Shown: positions 24,037 through 31,031 of the stretch, one piece after another
Layout: every line of letters begins with the position of its first letter
How positions within the stretch are numbered: the stretch's first letter is position 1
Source of the DNA: JAMWZF01 sp041628615
Lineage (GTDB): Bacteria > Pseudomonadota > Alphaproteobacteria > Rhodobacterales > Rhodobacteraceae
Direction: 5' to 3'
Assembly: GCA_041628615.1 (NCBI GenBank)
Contig: JBFKOW010000014.1
Coordinates: forward strand, 1-33,815
DNA: 33,815 nt
The notes under the pieces: generated by a model
The model's input: only the letters and a program-made list of their open reading frames with translations
Told to the model about the DNA's origin: nothing
Database searches by the model: none
Translations under genes and position numbers: made by a program

Positions 24037-24731
24037 ATGAAAGTCTTGAAGCTGGCCGCCACCGCCGTGGTGGCCGCGTTCGTTTCGGGGCCGCGGGCGC
24101 GGCGACGCTGAGCGGGCTCTTCGACGTGACGGCGGTGAACGTCACCAGCCTGACGGGCACGGAATCGCGGGCGACGTTCCCGAACCATTTCGCCGCGCTG
24201 GCCGACACGCCGGGCGGGGCCGACACCGTTTCGGTGTCCGACAGCTTCACCCATGACGGCGCGCTCGACTTCCGCATCGGGTCGCCGCAGACCGCGGCCT
24301 GAACCGTGGCACCGTGGCTCGGCTCCGGCAGCGGCACGGCGTCCGGCCCCGATGCGGCGCTGGGCGGGCTACAGCTGAGCTACCCGAGCATCGGCAACGG
24401 TTCCGCCACCTCGACGTTCTTCCGGCTCCAACTGACCACCACGCTGACCGCCGGCACCTTCACCGTAAAGCACGACGACGGCATGGTGATCGCCGACGAC
24501 GGGGTCGTGATCGGCGGCCGTCTCGGCCCGAACAGCGAGCGGCCGACGATCGTGACCGGCTTCGACGGCGGCTCGTTCCAGCTTCTCCATGTCGCGACCA
24601 ACGGCACCCCCTCGGTCCTGGAAGTGGATACCGACGCCTCGCCGGTGCCGGTTCCGGCAGCGCTGCCGCTGCTTCTCGCCGGTCTGGGCGGGCTGGCCTG
24701 GGTCGGACGGCGGACCAGGCGCGCCGCCTGA
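24037..24731 (+). pseudogene. VPLPA-CTERM-like surface protein gene, broken by frameshift and stop
   Basis: ATG 24037 starts a signal peptide (KVLKLAATAVVAAFVSG) that runs out of frame after the G-run at 24087-24090. One extra G would restore GAAGAATLSGLFDVTAVNVTSL. The restored frame then meets TGA at 24300-24302 and continues for 143 more codons to 24731. The C-terminus VPVPAALPLLLAGLGGLAWV followed by GRRTRR is a sorting signal of the VPLPA-CTERM kind: short motif, membrane helix, basic tail, recognised by exosortases. The middle (VKHDDGMVIADDGVVIGG) suggests a secreted beta-rich protein. Two lesions make a pseudogene likeliest; assembly error is the alternative. A GGGGG ribosome site remains. 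Confidence 0.75.
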
Positions 24732-24760
24732 CGGGCGTTCCCAATCGCCCGTGATTCGAG

Positions 24761-24787
24761 GGGGCGTCGCGATGCGGCGCCCCTTTC
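24761..24787 (+). terminator. Rho-independent terminator after the VPLPA-CTERM-like gene
   Basis: GGGGCG-T-CGC (24761-24770) pairs with GCG-G-CGCCCC (24774-24783) around a GAT loop, giving a 10-bp stem with one G-T wobble, followed by TTTCC. It ends transcription from the broken surface-protein gene ahead of the transglycosylase gene. A kept terminator suggests the gene was recently functional. Confidence 0.65.
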
Positions 24788-24881
24788 CGTTCGGCGGCAC
24801 TCCGCCGCACCGCCCGACGGCCGATTGCCGGCCCCACCGCGCTCGGGCAAGGATGCCGCCGATCCGAGCCGGAGACCGCCG

Positions 24882-25358
24882 ATGCGCGCCCTTGCCCTCT
24901 GCTGCGCCCTTGTCCTGTCCGCTTGTGCGTCGGGAGGGCCGGACCCCGCCCCCTATGCGCGGCCGCTGAATCCGGGCGAGACGCCCGAGATCCGCAAGCT
25001 GGTGAACAAGTGGGCCGACCATTACGAGGTGCCCCGCAGCCTCGTCCACCGGGTGATCCAGCGCGAGAGCGACTACCGCCCCGAGGCCCGCAACGGCCCC
25101 TATTACGGGATGATGCAGATCCTGCCCGAAACCGCCCGCGGCATGGGCCACGACGGCCCCGCCGCCGAGCTTTTGGACCCCGACACGAACCTGCGCTGGG
25201 CGGTGAAATACCTGCGCGGCGCGTGGCTCGTGGCGGACGGGGACGAGGCCGAGGCGGTGGGCTGGTATGCCCGCGGCTACTACTACGAGGCCCGCGACCG
25301 CTGCCTGCTGGTGGAAACCGCGCTGCGCGACCGCGAGGTGCGGCGGGACTGCCGGTAG
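24882..25358 (+). CDS. Lytic transglycosylase (SLT family), lipoprotein
   Basis: Predicted 158-aa envelope enzyme cleaving peptidoglycan glycan strands. The start at 24882 has GGAGA and gives a signal peptide with lipobox LSAC (Cys15). The SLT catalytic Glu62 lies in VIQRESDYRPEARN, followed by YYGMMQILPETARGMG and the helix DPDTNLRWAVKYLRGAW, both standard for the goose-lysozyme-like fold. It is a minimal catalytic domain with little else, so it may work beside other wall enzymes. Two C-terminal cysteines (in DRCLLVE and RRDCR) could form a disulfide. Confidence 0.93.
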   Translation: MRALALCCALVLSACASGGPDPAPYARPLNPGETPEIRKLVNKWADHYEVPRSLVHRVIQRESDYRPEARNGPYYGMMQILPETARGMGHDGPAAELLDPDTNLRWAVKYLRGAWLVADGDEAEAVGWYARGYYYEARDRCLLVETALRDREVRRDCR

Positions 25359-25404
25359 GGCAGAGGCGGCTTGCGATACGGCCCGGGTTGTCTAACCTGC
25401 CGGG

Positions 25405-26790
25405 ATGAGCCCCGAGACCGACCCGCCCGACGACCTGACCCCGGCGAACCGGAACCGCTGGTACATCCTGATGACGCTGCACGGCGAGCAGGAGGGAGAG
25501 CTGATCGACTGGAAGTTGGCCGAGAAGAACCGGCGAGCGTGGAATGCGTGGTCGGGGCAGGTGCTGTCGGCGGAGGAGCAGGAGAGATACGCTGCGGCGG
25601 CGAGGATCGAGGTGGCGGAGTTGCGGGCGTGGAAGGAGTTGAAAGACGAAATTTCAGACCGGCACCGCGCGCAATGGGCGGCGCGGACGGCGGGTGCCAA
25701 CTACCCCGGCCTGCCCAATCCGGAGCGCGCCTGCAACCTTGCAAAGACCGCCTTCTCTACCACAGTCGTCTTGGGAAAGGCGGTCTTTTCAAGAGTTGTC
25801 CAGGTCAACTCCGCCCACTTCCACTCCGATGTCCGAATGGGTTCCGCCCAGTTTCTCGCCAGAGCCATCTTCAGCTCCGCCAAATTTCAGTCTCGAGCGT
25901 ACTTCGGTTTCGCTGAGTTCCACGCGGGCGCCGGGTTCGATGGAGCCCAATTTCTTGGCGATGCCTGGTTCTCGCGTTTCCACGCCGAAGCCCAGTTTGG
26001 AAAGGCCAGGTTCTTCGCTGGCGCCCAGTTCGGCCACGCCGAATTCGATGCGGCTGCCCGGTTCGATGGTGCTCTATTCGACGCGGCCTGTCGGTTCGCC
26101 TCCGTCCGATTTGAGGGGCCAAGCTACTTCACCGAGGCGCGGTTTGGTGTGGCCGGGTCCGGAAAGGTCTGCCGCCCTGACTTCACCGATGCCGCCTTCA
26201 ACGCCCCGGCGAATTTCCGGCAGGCGGTGTTTCTGACCCATCATCCGGTGCTGGCGGGCACGCTGTTGCATCCCGAGACCCAGATCACGGCCGATGATCG
26301 CCATTGGCCGGAGCTTCCGGTCTGGAAGGGCGATCAGGACCCGCAGGAGGCAAGGGAGTGCTGCGCGAAGCTGCGGCACAACCTGTCAGGGCAGGGCCGA
26401 CCGGAGGATGCGCATTTCTTCTACCGGCGCGAGATGCATTTTGCCGAACGGTCCGGCCCGGTCTGGGCGCGGCTGCCGATCTGGCTCTACGGCGGGTTGT
26501 CGCACTACGGCCATTCCATCGGCCTGCCGGTCACATGGCTGATCCTGATCTGGGCCTATGGCGGCGCGCTGTGGTTTCGCGACACCCCGACGCCCTTCTG
26601 CCCCTCCGCATGGGAGCACTCGGCGGCGAACGTCTTCGCCTTCTTCGGCTACCTGCGCCTGTACTTTCCGGAATGCGCGCAGGCTTTGCCGCCCGCCCTC
26701 AAGGCGTTCTCCGGCCTCCAGACCTTCGCCTCCTACCTGATGCTGTTCTTCCTCGGCCTCGGCCTGCGGCAGCGGTTCCGGCTGCGCTAG
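25405..26790 (+). CDS. Membrane-anchored pentapeptide-repeat protein
   Basis: Predicted 461-aa protein. Residues 1-100 are charged and helical (MTLHGEQEGELIDWKLAEKN). Residues about 112-275 form a right-handed repeat helix of the phenylalanine type: F117, F128, F139, F150, F161, F172, F183 recur every 11 residues with a second ladder F156, F167, F178, F189, so units of five and six alternate. The ladder slips by three residues at F189-F192. Residues about 355-461 hold three hydrophobic segments ending FFLGLGLRQRFRLR. Base composition in the repeats is visibly less GC-rich than its neighbours. Function is unknown. Its TAG stop overlaps gcrA's stop. Confidence 0.85.
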   Translation: MSPETDPPDDLTPANRNRWYILMTLHGEQEGELIDWKLAEKNRRAWNAWSGQVLSAEEQERYAAAARIEVAELRAWKELKDEISDRHRAQWAARTAGANYPGLPNPERACNLAKTAFSTTVVLGKAVFSRVVQVNSAHFHSDVRMGSAQFLARAIFSSAKFQSRAYFGFAEFHAGAGFDGAQFLGDAWFSRFHAEAQFGKARFFAGAQFGHAEFDAAARFDGALFDAACRFASVRFEGPSYFTEARFGVAGSGKVCRPDFTDAAFNAPANFRQAVFLTHHPVLAGTLLHPETQITADDRHWPELPVWKGDQDPQEARECCAKLRHNLSGQGRPEDAHFFYRREMHFAERSGPVWARLPIWLYGGLSHYGHSIGLPVTWLILIWAYGGALWFRDTPTPFCPSAWEHSAANVFAFFGYLRLYFPECAQALPPALKAFSGLQTFASYLMLFFLGLGLRQRFRLR

Positions 26791-27401
26791 CGCCGCCGGT
26801 CCCGGCGGCTCGACATCGGCTGGAAGGCGACGCCGACATGGGCCTCGCAATAGGGCTTGCCCTGCTGCACCGGCAGCCCGCAGAACCAGAAATCCTCGGT
26901 CGCCGGATCGCCGATCGGCCATTTGCAGGTCCGCTCGGTCAGTTCCATCAGGCTGATCTTGCGGGCGGTCTTTTCGACCTCGTTCACCTTGGCGAGCGCC
27001 TCGGGGCTGATCTCGTTGGCCGAGGGCTGCGGCGGCAGCGGCTGACCGGCGGGGATGATCGCCCGGCGCGCGGCGCTCATCGGCGGGGCGGCGGGTTCGG
27101 TCTTGGGCTCCGGCGCCGTGTCGGCGGCGGGCTCGGCCGGTTTCGCCTTCTCCGCGGCCGGCGCCTTCGCACTGGCGGACTTGGTCTCGGGGGCCTTCTC
27201 CGCCGCCGCCTTGCCGCCCGCGGGCTGGGCCGCCGGAGCGCCGCCGCCACCGCCGGCGCGGTTGGAAAGCCCGAGCCGGTGGACCTTGCCGATCACCGCG
27301 TTGCGGGTGACGCCGCCAAGCTCCTTGGCGATCTGACTGGCCGACTGGCCCTCGCCCCACATCTTCTTCAGCAGCTCGACCCGCTCCTCGGTCCAGGACA
27401 T
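26787..27401 (-). CDS. gcrA: GcrA cell cycle regulator
   Basis: Predicted 204-aa transcription cofactor that binds sigma-70 RNA polymerase and methylated GANTC promoter DNA. The N-terminal DNA-binding domain SWTEERVELLKKMWGEGQSA and NAVIGKVHRLGLSNR is clear (residues 2-47). A long Ala/Pro/Lys-rich disordered linker (about 50-125) separates it from the sigma-interacting C-terminal domain with CKWPIGDPATEDFWFCGL and PYCEAH, carrying three cysteines. It is longer than the Caulobacter protein mainly through the linker. A GATTC (GANTC) site lies upstream at 27476-27480 and a TTGACA hexamer is also present there. It supports an alphaproteobacterial origin. Confidence 0.95.
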   Translation of the reverse strand: MSWTEERVELLKKMWGEGQSASQIAKELGGVTRNAVIGKVHRLGLSNRAGGGGGAPAAQPAGGKAAAEKAPETKSASAKAPAAEKAKPAEPAADTAPEPKTEPAAPPMSAARRAIIPAGQPLPPQPSANEISPEALAKVNEVEKTARKISLMELTERTCKWPIGDPATEDFWFCGLPVQQGKPYCEAHVGVAFQPMSSRRDRRR

Positions 27402-27572
27402 CGGCGTCTCCTCTGGCGGTCACTTCGGTTGCACGCGGGTGCCCCAGCGACCGGCTGTTGTCAATTGCTCCCCCTGATTCTAGGCACCCGCCGCCGGGAT
27501 ACAAGGCGGGGTCCCGGGCCGGGCCGGAACATGCGGCCCGCGCCCGGGACGGTGGCCGGGGCAGCGCCCGGG

Positions 27573-28250
27573 TCAGCTCCGCCCGACGCTGTCGCCCCCG
27601 GCGATCGCCTCGGCCCGGGCGATGAACAGGCGGGCGGGCATGTCGGTCAGGCCGCCGGCCTTCCGGGCGGGATGGGTGCGCAGGTAGGACCCGACGATGG
27701 TGAAGCCGAGCGCGTAGCCAAGCCATAGCGGTAGCCGGCCGCGGCCGAAGAACCACTCGGCGTGGTCGTAGTCCGGGCGGTTCCAGTCCTTCAGGGCCTC
27801 CGCCGCCAGCGCCGGAAGCTCCGGGGCGCGGACGGCGGTTTCCCACGGCTCGGGCAGCGTGCCCAGCACCTCGGCGACGAAATGGCCGGCCATGCCCTCG
27901 CTGACGAGGGCCTCGCCCAGCGTCTCGCCGTAGCCGACGCTCTCGCGGCGCAGCACATGGTGCAATTCGTGGATGATGGTGCGGTCGAGGGGGCCGCCGG
28001 GGCCGAAGTCGAGGCCGGGATGGTCCGGGTCGAGGGCGATTTCGATTTCCCGGCGGCGGGGGCAGAAGCCGCCCACCCCGTCCGAGGCGATGGTCCATTC
28101 CGGCCAGTCCCGGACCACGACATCGGTTTCGGGAACGGCAATGACCGCCCGCGCCGCCACCTCGGACCGCGCCACCGCGGCCCGGATGCCGGGGGCAAGT
28201 CCCGCCAGCCGGCCGCTGGCTTCGAGGATGTGACAGAGGAGCCGGGCCAT
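27573..28250 (-). CDS. DUF2268-like putative zinc protease
   Basis: Predicted 225-aa soluble protein with a zinc-protease motif H94-E95-L-H-H98 (TIIHELHHVLRRES) and a downstream helix ETLGEALVSEGMAGHFVAEVLG in which the Glu of SEGMA could be the third ligand. This layout fits the DUF2268 predicted Zn-dependent protease group. The C-terminal YALGFTIVGSYLRTHPARKA recalls the same family. No signal peptide is seen. The start at 28250 lacks a good ribosome site, being preceded by a T-run on the coding strand, so it may begin elsewhere or be poorly translated. It is divergent from argD. Confidence 0.8.
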   Translation of the reverse strand: MARLLCHILEASGRLAGLAPGIRAAVARSEVAARAVIAVPETDVVVRDWPEWTIASDGVGGFCPRRREIEIALDPDHPGLDFGPGGPLDRTIIHELHHVLRRESVGYGETLGEALVSEGMAGHFVAEVLGTLPEPWETAVRAPELPALAAEALKDWNRPDYDHAEWFFGRGRLPLWLGYALGFTIVGSYLRTHPARKAGGLTDMPARLFIARAEAIAGGDSVGRS

Positions 28251-28509
28251 GGAAAAAAACCTATGCAGGCCAAGGGGCTCGATCAAGCGGAGCGAGGCGG
28301 GTGGGGCAGGCTGTCGCGGCGGGATTGGGGCTGGGCAAGGGCGGCGTTTCGGGCTAGGACACCGGCATGGCATCACCCAGTTCCCGTCCCCGATCGCGGC
28401 TTCCGCGCCGCTGACCGCGACGGCGCCGATCAAGGCGCGCGCCGGTCGGGCCGCGCCCGCCGACCGGCCCGGCCCCGGCCACGGACCCCACCCAGAGGAA
28501 GACACCGCC
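28251..28509. promoter_or_regulatory. Divergent gap between DUF2268-like gene and argD
   Basis: About 260 GC-rich bases with no convincing gene. An A-run at 28253-28259 lies next to the minus-strand start. The argD ribosome site GAGGAAG lies near 28495-28501. I see no inverted repeat resembling an ArgR box and no clear promoter hexamers. Confidence 0.3.
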
Positions 28510-29682
28510 ATGATCCCCGCCGTCCTGCCTACCTACAACCGCGCCCCGCTCAGCTTCGTCTCCGGCGAAGGCAGCTGGCTGACCGAGGCCGACGGGCGCC
28601 GGTTCCTGGATCTCGGGGCGGGCATCGCGGTGAACGCGCTGGGCCACGCGCATCCGGCGCTGGTGGCGGCGCTGACCGAACAGGCGGGCAAGCTCTGGCA
28701 CGTCTCCAACCTCTACCGGATCGAGGCGCAGGAGCGGCTCGCCGCGGCGCTGGTCGACGCGACCTTCGCCGACAGCGTGTTCTTCACCAATTCCGGGACC
28801 GAGGCCTGCGAACTCGCGGTCAAGATGGTGCGGCGGCACCATTTCGAGGCGGGCCGCGCCCGGCCGGTCATCCTGACCTTCGAGGGGGCGTTCCACGGCC
28901 GGTCCTCGGCCGCCATCGCCGCGGCCGGGTCCGAGAAGATGACCCGCGGCTTCGGTCCGCTGCTGCCCGGGTTCCGCACCTTGCCCTTCGGCGACCACGA
29001 CGCGCTGGAGGCGGCCGCGGCGGACCCGGAGGTCGGCGCGATCCTGGTGGAACCGGTGCAGGGCGAAGGCGGGATCCGGCCGCTGCCCGATGCCTGCCTC
29101 AAGGGGCTGCGGGAGCTTTGCGACCGGCACGGCCTGCTGCTCGTCTTCGACGAGGTGCAATGCGGCATGGGCCGGACCGGGCGGCTCTTCGCCCACGAAT
29201 GGGCCGGCGTGGCGCCCGACATCATGATGGTGGCCAAGGGGATCGGCGGCGGCTTCCCGCTCGGCGCCGTGCTCGCGACCGAAGACGCTGCGGCGGCGAT
29301 GGGCGTCGGCAGCCACGGCTCGACCTACGGCGGCAATCCGCTTGCCTGCGCGGTCGGGCTGAAGGTGATGGAGATCGTCGCCGCGCCCGGCTTCCTCGCC
29401 GAGGTCAACCGCAAGGGGGCGCATCTGCGGCAGCGGCTCGAAGCGGTGGTCGCGGCGCACCCGGACGTGTTCGAGGCGGTGCGGGGGGTCGGGCTGATGC
29501 TCGGGCTGAAATGCCGGCTGCCCAATACCGAGATCGTCGCCGCCGGGTATGCCCAGCAATTGCTGACCGTCGGGGCGGCGGACAACGTGGTGCGGCTGCT
29601 GCCGGCGCTGACCATCACCGACGAGGACATCGCCGAGGCCGCCGCCCGGCTCGACCGCGCCGCCGAAAGCCTCCGCCCCTGA
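28510..29682 (+). CDS. argD: Acetylornithine aminotransferase
   Basis: Predicted 390-aa PLP enzyme making N-acetylornithine from N-acetylglutamate semialdehyde in arginine synthesis (it may also serve lysine). The start at 28510 follows GAGGAAG. FFTNSGTEACELAVKMVRRH, FHGRSSAAIAAAGSEK, LVFDEVQCGMGRTG and the PLP lysine K243 in MVAKGIGGGFPLGA are all in place, and STYGGNPLACAV closes the active site. Length is normal. It is followed after 88 bases by argF, the usual alphaproteobacterial argDF order, with a double-hairpin element between. Confidence 0.95.
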   Translation: MIPAVLPTYNRAPLSFVSGEGSWLTEADGRRFLDLGAGIAVNALGHAHPALVAALTEQAGKLWHVSNLYRIEAQERLAAALVDATFADSVFFTNSGTEACELAVKMVRRHHFEAGRARPVILTFEGAFHGRSSAAIAAAGSEKMTRGFGPLLPGFRTLPFGDHDALEAAAADPEVGAILVEPVQGEGGIRPLPDACLKGLRELCDRHGLLLVFDEVQCGMGRTGRLFAHEWAGVAPDIMMVAKGIGGGFPLGAVLATEDAAAAMGVGSHGSTYGGNPLACAVGLKVMEIVAAPGFLAEVNRKGAHLRQRLEAVVAAHPDVFEAVRGVGLMLGLKCRLPNTEIVAAGYAQQLLTVGAADNVVRLLPALTITDEDIAEAAARLDRAAESLRP

Positions 29683-29711
29683 TTTCACCGGACCGAAAAT
29701 ATCCCGGGGGA

Positions 29712-29742
29712 GTCGCCGCAAGGCGACGGGGGCAGCGCCCCC
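29712..29742. repeat. Tandem double-hairpin intergenic element between argD and argF
   Basis: Two perfect adjacent hairpins: GTCGCC-gcaa-GGCGAC (29712-29727) and GGGGGC-agc-GCCCCC (29728-29742). They follow AAAATATCCCGGGGG (from about 29697), a context I recall as recurrent in intergenic spaces of Rhodobacterales genomes. It probably stabilises the upstream mRNA or dampens read-through into argF; repeat status rests on recollection, as only one copy is in this window. Confidence 0.55.
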
Positions 29743-29770
29743 GCCCCGGCCGCCGCAGGAGAGCCCGCCG

Positions 29771-30676
29771 ATGAACCACTTCCTCGACATCCACAAGACC
29801 GACGCCGCCGAGTTGCGGGGAATGATCGACCAGGCCGGGGCGATGAAGGCCGCCCGCGCCGGACGGCCGCGCGGGACACCCGACGACGACACCCCGCTCG
29901 CCGGGCACATGGTCGCGCTCATTTTCGAGAAGCCCTCGACGCGGACGCGGGTGTCCTTCGACGTCGGCGTCCGCCAGATGGGCGGCGAGACGATGGTGCT
30001 GTCGGGGGCCGACATGCAGCTCGGCCACGGCGAGACCATCGCCGACACCGCCCGGGTGCTGAGCCGCTACGTCGACCTGATCATGATCCGGACCTTCGAG
30101 GAGGCGACGCTGCTGGAAATGGCCGAGCACGCCACCGTGCCGGTGATCAACGGGCTGACCAACCGAACCCATCCCTGCCAGATCATGGCCGACGTGATGA
30201 CCTTCGAGGAACACCGCGGGCCGATCGCCGGGCGCAAGGTCGTTTGGTCGGGCGACGGCAACAACGTCTTCGCCTCCTTCGCCCATGCCGCGAAGCAGTT
30301 CGGCTTCGACCTCGTGTTCACCGGGCCAGAGCCGCTCGATCCCGAACCGGCGCTCGACGGGCTCTACACCACGGTGCGGAACCCGGCCGAGGCGGTCGAG
30401 GGCGCCGATCTCGTGGTCACCGACACCTGGGTCAGCATGCACGACCCGCAATCGGCCCGCGAACGGCGGCACAACCAGCTGCGCGGCTACCAGGTCAACG
30501 CGGCGCTGATGGCCAAGGCCAAGCCCGACGCGCTGTTCATGCACTGCCTGCCGGCGCACCGGGACGACGAGGCAACGTCAGAGGTGATGGACGGGCCGCA
30601 TTCGGTGATCTTCGACGAGGCCGAGAACAGGCTGCACGCGCAAAAGGCGATCATGCGCTGGTGCCTCGGCGTCTGA
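29771..30676 (+). CDS. argF: Ornithine carbamoyltransferase
   Basis: Predicted 301-aa cytoplasmic enzyme joining ornithine and carbamoyl phosphate to citrulline. The carbamoyl-phosphate motif FEKPSTRTR is at residues 52-60, with TNRTHPCQIMAD, the ornithine loop DTWVSMHD and the catalytic MHCLPAHR all present; SGDGNNVFAS is also typical. CAGGAGAG lies a few bases upstream of the ATG. Length is near the family norm. It is probably transcribed with argD through the double hairpin. Three REP-like palindromes follow its stop. Confidence 0.97.
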   Translation: MNHFLDIHKTDAAELRGMIDQAGAMKAARAGRPRGTPDDDTPLAGHMVALIFEKPSTRTRVSFDVGVRQMGGETMVLSGADMQLGHGETIADTARVLSRYVDLIMIRTFEEATLLEMAEHATVPVINGLTNRTHPCQIMADVMTFEEHRGPIAGRKVVWSGDGNNVFASFAHAAKQFGFDLVFTGPEPLDPEPALDGLYTTVRNPAEAVEGADLVVTDTWVSMHDPQSARERRHNQLRGYQVNAALMAKAKPDALFMHCLPAHRDDEATSEVMDGPHSVIFDEAENRLHAQKAIMRWCLGV

Positions 30677-30712
30677 AGGGCCGCCGGGGCGCGCCCACCC
30701 GCGACAGGCTAC

Positions 30713-30730
30713 GGTGGGTCGAGACCCACC
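30713..30730 (-). repeat. REP-like palindrome, copy 1
   Basis: GGTGGGTCGAGACCCACC: eight-base arms GGTGGGTC/GACCCACC around a GA centre, followed by TCAC. The 22 bases at 30713-30734 are identical to those at 30811-30832 (copy 2). Read on the minus strand it starts GTGA and then the hairpin. Confidence 0.75.
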
Positions 30731-30810
30731 TCACGGCCATCCCGACGCAGGTCCCTTTCGGGCGAGCCTGCCACAGGCCGACGCAAGAAGGTGGGGGCTG
30801 CCCGCGGGCC

Positions 30811-30828
30811 GGTGGGTCGAGACCCACC
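30811..30828 (-). repeat. REP-like palindrome, copy 2
   Basis: Identical core to copy 1 and the same TCAC tail, 98 bases further on. Orientation, judged by the GA centre and tail, is the same as copy 1 and opposite to copy 3. Confidence 0.75.
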
Positions 30829-30915
30829 TCACCCTTCCCGGACCGGCGAAGTCCCGCCGGCCGGAAACCTGTCCGGAACCCACCCGTGCGGCCCGCGTCC
30901 CGGTCCGCAGAGTAG

Positions 30916-30933
30916 GGTGGGTCTCGACCCACC
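30916..30933 (+). repeat. REP-like palindrome, copy 3 (inverted)
   Basis: GGTGGGTCTCGACCCACC preceded by GTAG (30912-30915 region), the reverse complement of the core in copies 1 and 2. A GTAG head before a hairpin is the classical layout of REPs mobilised by RAYT (TnpA-REP) transposases. Copies 2 and 3 thus form a REPIN-like inverted pair. Confidence 0.75.
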
Positions 30934-31031
30934 CGCCCTGTCCGTCATGCAACAGGGCACCGATAGCCCTTGCCCCCGGCGCCGATGTCTCCCAGAACGC
31001 GACCCGACCCTTCGCCCCGGGAGAAACCGCC

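Larger units (their letters stand above)
30677..31031. other. 355-bp intergenic region with REP-like palindromes
   Basis: Long frames here are by-products of high GC and show no protein family. The notable content is three copies of an 18-base near-palindrome, entered separately. Bases 30934-31020 show nothing else recognisable except a possible aroA promoter that I cannot pin down. The aroA ribosome site GGGAGAAA lies just upstream of 31032. Confidence 0.6.

Noticed and set aside
24300..24302. TGA as a selenocysteine codon in the VPLPA-CTERM-like gene
   Set aside because: The gene also has a frameshift, no SECIS-like hairpin is evident just after the TGA, and this family has no redox site there.
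26304..27728. 474-codon plus frame over the pentapeptide gene end and gcrA
   Set aside because: Antisense to gcrA and out of frame with the repeat protein; low-complexity Arg/Gly/Leu sequence.
28354..30048. 564-codon minus frame over argD and argF
   Set aside because: Mirror frame of two clear arginine genes; no family resemblance.
30713..30933. The three palindromes as a CRISPR array
   Set aside because: Only three copies, unequal spacing, one inverted, 18-base near-palindromic units and no cas genes.
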